Assembly: GCA_946803715.1 (NCBI GenBank)
Contig: CAMPET010000003.1
Coordinates: forward strand, 1,002,016-1,037,427
Direction of reading: 5' to 3'
DNA length: 35,412 nt
Source: Beroe ovata
Lineage: Eukaryota; Ctenophora; Nuda; Beroida; Beroidae
Below the pieces are notes generated by a model, which saw only the letters and a list, made by a program, of their open reading frames with translations, did not search any database and was not told where the DNA came from. The position numbers and the translations under genes are program-made. Each line of letters begins with the position of its first letter. The stretch's first letter is position 1. Below are positions 30,927-35,412 of the stretch, in pieces.

Positions 30927-32890
30927 CTCAGTGAGACACTTGCCGTAGTACTCGAGCTGTTTCTGAAAACCTCGGTTCGGCTTGACACACGCTCGCCGAC
31001 CCTTGACGAAGGAGCTAGCTTCGAGTTCCGACATTCCATATTCTCGCATGATATACGATATGGTGGTGGATCCGGAGCGGGAAATCCCTCGTTGACAGTG
31101 GACGAGGACTTTCCCATTGGATTCCTTGCAATTTTTGATAAATCGGTGAGTTTTCTCCCATTCCCGTAATAAATTAACTCGTGGTATGTCAAGTACATCG
31201 ACCCTGTGGAGAGATCATGGAGAGTGGTGTCAATGATGAAGAAGAATTGTCTGAGGATTGCAGACACGTCCAAGCAAAGCTTAATTATAATAAAAGTTCC
31301 AAATTTTCAAACAGCAGGAGCTGTTACCTGTGGTATTTGAAAGACGATTCAAAGCAGGATTCAATCTCGGCGGTAACGTTTAGAACGTGTGTAATTCCAT
31401 TCTCAATGAGTTCATCATAGTTACAGGCATTCCATTCTGTTCCTAAATACACACATCAAATTCCTCACGTGGAATCGTAGAAACTTTTAAAAACATCAAG
31501 TCGTACAATTTGTACACTGGTGAATGTCAATTGTACATGACACAATGTGCTCTGGTGAATATACAATTACAATGTACAGTAGACAATATACATTGTACAT
31601 TTGTCTATAGTCGTACCCAGGTATAGGTAATCCTTGATAAGTGAGGGCTGGTCCATCTGACCCAACGTCATCAGTATCTTCTCCTCGATAAACGTTTTGT
31701 GATGTGTCAGATCAATTCCGAGCCGAGATTCCATCTCAGTTCTGAAATCATTCAGTTCCTGTATAGTTACAGGTTGAATCTCGCATTATCGAACTGTGCT
31801 TTATGGAGGTCGGAAACATTGATTGCCAAGACCCAATAATACCTGATAGATTTACTACTGGCATCGTCTAAATCGATACTATACATTATCTCTCGTATCG
31901 TCTTCACCAATAACTTTGACTGCTCATCCAATGATCGTATCTGTAAGATAGAAATGAACTCCAATATAACCAAGAATTTACCACCATAATTATCCCACCC
32001 TCCCCTACATTTTACCTGAGATATGGTTTCTGTATCAGCTCCGATCACACTCTTAGTGCTGCTGATACCAGTTGTCATGCCCTCACGCAACTGATCAAGA
32101 GTATCTGCAGACTGGTTCCTCTTATCAAATATCTCCATTATGCTCTTCCTGGATTTCAGAGGAATTGTGGTGATCTTCCACAGTTTTTCGTCTGACTGAA
32201 ACAGTTGACGTCATTCTCAATCACATGTACAGCTGTTTCCAACATCATTATCAGATCCCATCAGCTCTAGATCTCAAGATATCCAGCATTGAGGGGCGAA
32301 GGTCAGGCCGACGACACAACAACGACATGACGGACTAGGTACGACACAACTATAACAGACATGATAATATGTTTCCCCCAAGGTACGCAAAACACAATGT
32401 TGAGATAGTTAGTAGTTACCTGTTGATTGTTGTTGATAAGCTCCAGATAGTGACGACACCACTGGTGTGATGACACCAGTGGAAAGTACATGTTATCAAC
32501 TGCATTCTGTAGGGAACTGGTCAGGAACTGGATTGCAGCCCACTGGGACTGGATGTTTGCCGGTTTCATGATCAGACTCTTTCGGGAGTCTGATATCGTG
32601 AAACTGAAATCATTCATCGTCAGGGAGAATGTCGGTGAACAAGAATGGGGAGAAAACAAAATACCTAAAATACCTAAAATAATGACGGAAAGGTGGCAGA
32701 CAAAGTTTGATACGCCATTCCATCACCCTATAGCCATGAACACAGTCACCTGCCATCACCGTCCTCCAATATAGCGGTAGTTTTGGAGGTAATGGGGAAG
32801 CCCACACAGAACTCCAAATCACCCAGGATATTACCCTCTACTGTGACTTGGACCCCAAGAATCATGTCCTCCTTCAGACCATCGTCGTTA
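30846..32890 (-). CDS. Slingshot-type protein phosphatase, 5' end not resolved
   Basis: Slingshot phosphatases remove the inhibitory phosphate from cofilin/ADF and so promote actin turnover. Exons in transcript order: 32890-32750, 32603-32420, 32195-32016, 31940-31843, 31741-31617, 31442-31328, 31203-30846, all GT-AG and in phase, giving about 400 residues. The order is: slingshot N-terminal domain (MILGVQV through LEDGDGSFTIS and NIQSQWAAI), a region with KTIREIMYSIDL as in the DEK-C-like segment, then ILMTLGQMDQPSLIKDYLYL and GTEWNA entering the phosphatase domain, with the active site VHCQRGISRSGST (catalytic Cys and Arg present). The protein stops about 45 residues after the active-site helix region and lacks the long vertebrate tail with 14-3-3 and actin-binding parts. 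At least one upstream exon is missing; only about 300 bp separate it from the divergent kinase. Confidence 0.92.
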
Positions 32891-33196
32891 CTGAAAAACA
32901 CGAGGTTTAATAATAAACAATGAAAAGAAAATTAATGAATGTCAGGAGCGATCAATTATACAGCATGGTCACCATAATTTATAGCAGTGTGTTTCAGAGA
33001 AAAGCTGAAGATGCCTCAAGATTGAATCTTCCTTACATATGTATGATAGTGTGCGTTCTAATGTTTCTTCTTTTAGAATCTTATCTTACATTTTGTTTTG
33101 AAACTACAGCTATACAACTCTCTACAAACTCATCAAGTTGGCTATGTGAAAACTTGGACCTCTATGCCATCTTGGGGCATGATCACGTGACTACTC
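32891..33196. promoter_or_regulatory. Divergent spacer between slingshot-like and kinase genes
   Basis: The 306 bp should contain the first slingshot exon (not identified) and the kinase leader. A CACGTG box lies at 33184 and a second at 33224 just inside the kinase frame. The arrangement suggests a shared bidirectional promoter. Confidence 0.4.
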
Positions 33197-34999
33197 ATGA
33201 CAGAGTCCAGATTATCTCTCGATCACGTGAACGTGAGCAGGCTGAGTTCCAGATTTTCATTCGATCACGAGAACTACAGGAGTGGTCTCGTCAGTTCACT
33301 CGGACAACATTCGGGTGGAAGTTTATCGCAGACGTTCACCGAATTTTCCAAAAGTTTCAAGGACAGATTTGAGGGTTTTCTCGAGGAGATCAATGAGACG
33401 ATCACTGAAGCACGTCACTCATGCATGAGACCATCCTGTGATGATGATAATTCCGGAGAAGAATTTGCTGGAGAAATCAATGATAACGGAAGTCAATGCT
33501 CCACACCAACAGCAGGTGACGTTGACACGCCCAGATTCGATGAGAATTCATGTTTCGAGTTCATTGAAGAGGTGTCGTGTCAAAGTATCAGAACTCAGAG
33601 TGCTAGCTCCGATGCAATATCTGGTGGTGTTCAAAAACTCGCTGTCGATGAGGGTTGGAATGGATTCACTTACAATGTTGCTAGTGACAACTCGTCCAGA
33701 GTCACTTCAACTGACGATGAATCATGTGTTAGTGTGTCACCTGCAGCATTTTCCGGTATTTCCAGGAATGGGCGTGGTTCACAACCCGGTAAAAATCACC
33801 GACTTTTATCCCCAAATCGCGGAGTGATGAGGATTATTACACGCTCCACTCCCGACCCATTCCGGAATGACTCGCTTCAAAAAGAGAAAACAGATTCGGA
33901 ACACGAATGGATAAACCCTCTGTACGATGGCCAGTCAACTCCTCAGTTGTACGATAACTTCATCTCCAAACTGAAGTTCCTGCAGAGTTCATTCTCACCA
34001 TTGGGAAGTACCAAGAGCTTGCCAACATCTCCAATTTTGAGTTACCATGGCAACACTATGGTACAATACTGTCACCATGACAACAACTTAGTCAGACCAC
34101 CACTACTGAGTCCAGCTGTGGACAGGTCCACAAGTGACAAGAGTAGGAGTGACAGCAGTAACTGCACATGTCACTCTGATGTTCCCCATGATTCCGGTTA
34201 TGTTGGGTGTGGCAAGGATGTGCAGGATTTTAAAGAACACCGTTATGTAAAACACAACGAAATAGGCGAGGGAGGCTTTGGAAAGGTGTACCTGGCAACC
34301 GATACCCGGTTCAAGGAGAAGGTGGTTGTAAAGGAGTTGGATCAAGATAAGATCAGGATTGATCACGTCACCGAGGAGATATGTATCTTGAACAGGTTTC
34401 CCCACCCCAACATAGTAAAGTTGGTAGATCACTACAGCACAGCTACTCACTACTGCATGGTGTACGAGTTTCAGAGTCAACTGTCCCTGTTTGAGTATCT
34501 GAGACACGCGGGAAAACAGGATGAGTCCACGTGTAAATCCATCCTGGTGCAGGTGCTAAGTGCACTGGACTGGTTACATGGTAACCTGGTGGTTCACGGT
34601 GATATCAAGGATGAAAACATGATCATACAACCAGCAACACAAAACATTATCCTCATTGACTTTGGATCTGCAAAGCTACTGGAAGATACGCTCCAGCCCA
34701 TGACATTCAGAGGAACTAAAGTGTATTGTCCGCCCGAGGCTGTGGTCGGTGACATTGTGTTTGGACAAAGTGTCGATATATGGGCACTTGGGACGCTGGT
34801 CTATGTTGTCCTTAACAACAAGCGACCGTTCATCAATGATCAGGAGATACAGAACGCTTGCATACCCTATCCTATCGAGTGGTCGGAGGGCGCGAAGGAT
34901 TTTGTTAGACAGTGTCTAGCTAAGGAATATTTGGATAGACCGACTATCAAACAGTTGCAACACCATCCTTGGATGGCTTCTTGGATCGAAAAACAGTAG
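33197..34999 (+). CDS. PAS-kinase-like Ser/Thr protein kinase, single exon, non-RD
   Basis: A 600-residue open frame. Residues 1-340 are Ser-rich and low in structure; no PAS domain is visible. The kinase domain spans about 348-595: glycine loop GEGGFGKV at 357-364, ATP lysine in VVVKE at 379, catalytic loop HGDIKDEN at 467-474, DFG at 488-490, PPE in place of APE at 512-514. The VVVKEL and DENMII...LIDFGSAKLLE context most resembles PAS domain kinase (PASK), a nutrient-responsive kinase. The arginine of HRD is glycine, so activation-loop phosphorylation is probably not needed; Lys, Asp and DFG are intact, so activity is likely. The ATG at 33197 follows an in-frame TGA eight bases earlier; a spliced 5' exon with PAS domains cannot be excluded but there is little room. 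An AATAAA lies at 35050. Confidence 0.85.
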   Translation: MTESRLSLDHVNVSRLSSRFSFDHENYRSGLVSSLGQHSGGSLSQTFTEFSKSFKDRFEGFLEEINETITEARHSCMRPSCDDDNSGEEFAGEINDNGSQCSTPTAGDVDTPRFDENSCFEFIEEVSCQSIRTQSASSDAISGGVQKLAVDEGWNGFTYNVASDNSSRVTSTDDESCVSVSPAAFSGISRNGRGSQPGKNHRLLSPNRGVMRIITRSTPDPFRNDSLQKEKTDSEHEWINPLYDGQSTPQLYDNFISKLKFLQSSFSPLGSTKSLPTSPILSYHGNTMVQYCHHDNNLVRPPLLSPAVDRSTSDKSRSDSSNCTCHSDVPHDSGYVGCGKDVQDFKEHRYVKHNEIGEGGFGKVYLATDTRFKEKVVVKELDQDKIRIDHVTEEICILNRFPHPNIVKLVDHYSTATHYCMVYEFQSQLSLFEYLRHAGKQDESTCKSILVQVLSALDWLHGNLVVHGDIKDENMIIQPATQNIILIDFGSAKLLEDTLQPMTFRGTKVYCPPEAVVGDIVFGQSVDIWALGTLVYVVLNNKRPFINDQEIQNACIPYPIEWSEGAKDFVRQCLAKEYLDRPTIKQLQHHPWMASWIEKQ

Positions 35000-35049
35000 A
35001 ATTGGTGTAATCATATGAAAATTCATCAGGTTTTCGAATGTCCGTTTAG

Positions 35050-35055
35050 AATAAA
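35050..35055 (+). terminator. Polyadenylation signal AATAAA of the kinase gene
   Basis: A canonical AATAAA lies about 50 bases after the kinase stop codon in AT-rich DNA. Confidence 0.6.
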
Positions 35056-35328
35056 TTCTGATGAAATATTTATGAAATTTTCTATGCTTACAAAAGTATT
35101 CTATTATTCGCAACCCCTATGGGGCGATATCCTATGTTGAAGAGTCTGTAACTCACGTGTGTCGAAGCACGACAAAGTATTGGAGAAGGGATTCCGGCCG
35201 AGGCGATACCAGCTCCACAACAAGATAGCATTGTTCCGAGGGCCGAACAGATCGGCATAACAGCCGGAGTACGGCCGGGAAGTGGCCGAGATCACCTGTG
35301 CGGAAACCTCTGCTCTTCCTCTGAGGGG

Positions 35329-35331
<3 letters not shown>

Positions 35332-35364
<33 letters not shown>
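35332..35364. repeat. (GT)n microsatellite
   Basis: About sixteen GT units, followed after a short gap by a GA-rich tract to the window end. Confidence 0.95.
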
Positions 35365-35367
<3 letters not shown>

Positions 35368-35412
35368 GAGTGGAACTGTAAGGATGAGAGAGAGAGAGAG
35401 GGAGAGAGTGTG

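Larger units (their letters stand above)
35000..35412. other. Region downstream of the kinase
   Basis: Holds the kinase 3' end, then a GC-rich block at 35150-35320 with several short palindromes (CGGCCGGGAAGTGGCCG area). Frames are open on both strands there but none is recognisable; it may be an exon of the next gene or another GC-rich repeat. It ends in GT and GA microsatellites. Confidence 0.5.

Noticed and set aside
31741-31790. Upstream acceptor ACTATACAG for the fifth visible slingshot exon
   Set aside because: It breaks phase and meets a stop; the acceptor GATTTCAG before 31741 restores the family alignment (SIRTEMES).
33197-34999. Calling the kinase a pseudokinase because HRD is HGD
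   Set aside because: The catalytic aspartate, ATP lysine, glycine loop and DFG are present; loss of the arginine alone defines non-RD kinases, which can be active.
35104-35320. Transporter-like exon on the minus strand (GAGIASAGIP)
   Set aside because: The short Gly/Ala match to dicarboxylate-transporter motifs is not supported by flanking residues or by a clean acceptor in phase; the block is GC-rich and palindromic.
1-35412. CRISPR array, prokaryotic operon or integrated virus
   Set aside because: No regularly spaced direct repeats, no ribosome-binding-site-led gene strings and no capsid, polymerase or integrase-like frames; the spliced animal genes settle the eukaryotic origin.

Overview
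The window reads as nuclear DNA of an early-branching animal, most likely a sponge. All named genes are animal-type: two G-protein alpha-i subunits, chaperonin CCT7, prefoldin 4, a slingshot-type phosphatase, a galactose-3-O-sulfotransferase, a PAS-kinase-like kinase and tRNA-Trp. Their introns are short (about 80-560 bp), intergenic gaps on the right side are small, and the DNA is AT-rich with many GT microsatellites and palindromic short elements. The species call is inference from architecture, not from a species marker.

Layout. Positions 1-11.2 kb are gene-poor: microsatellites, a 131-bp tandem duplication, several perfect hairpins, and no gene I can support. From 11.2 to 15.4 kb lie two intronless G-alpha-i-like genes, same strand, about 2 kb apart. 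From 15.4 to 17.7 kb is a repeat cluster: a 199/180-bp tandem duplication, a GC-rich foldback element and a 335-bp inverted-repeat element. From 17.7 to 22.6 kb (minus strand) are CCT7 in 13 coding exons and, 257 bp upstream of its start, the intronless prefoldin subunit 4. One intron of CCT7 carries two divergently oriented tRNA-Trp genes and a fragment of the foldback element. From 22.7 to 25.3 kb are a decayed protein-like stretch and several MITE-like elements. At 26.2-27.2 kb (plus) is a three-exon gene for an unrecognised 205-residue protein. At 27.9-30.1 kb (minus) is a four-exon Gal3ST-type sulfotransferase, followed at 30.8-32.9 kb (minus) by a slingshot-type phosphatase whose 5' end is unresolved. 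Divergent from it at 33.2-35.0 kb (plus) is a single-exon PAS-kinase-like protein kinase.

Functional links. Prefoldin passes unfolded actin and tubulin to the CCT ring, so two successive steps of one folding pathway sit side by side on the same strand. Slingshot dephosphorylates cofilin, so actin handling recurs. The two G-alpha genes keep all GTPase residues and have the same C-terminal tail, so they should couple to the same class of receptors while differing in their helical domains and N termini.

The most notable signals are the tRNA-Trp pair in a CCT7 intron, the dispersed foldback family, strong excess and clustering of CACGTG, the repeated [L/F]P[E/D/N]I motif in the unknown protein, triplicated splice acceptors in the sulfotransferase, and the non-RD (HGD) kinase.
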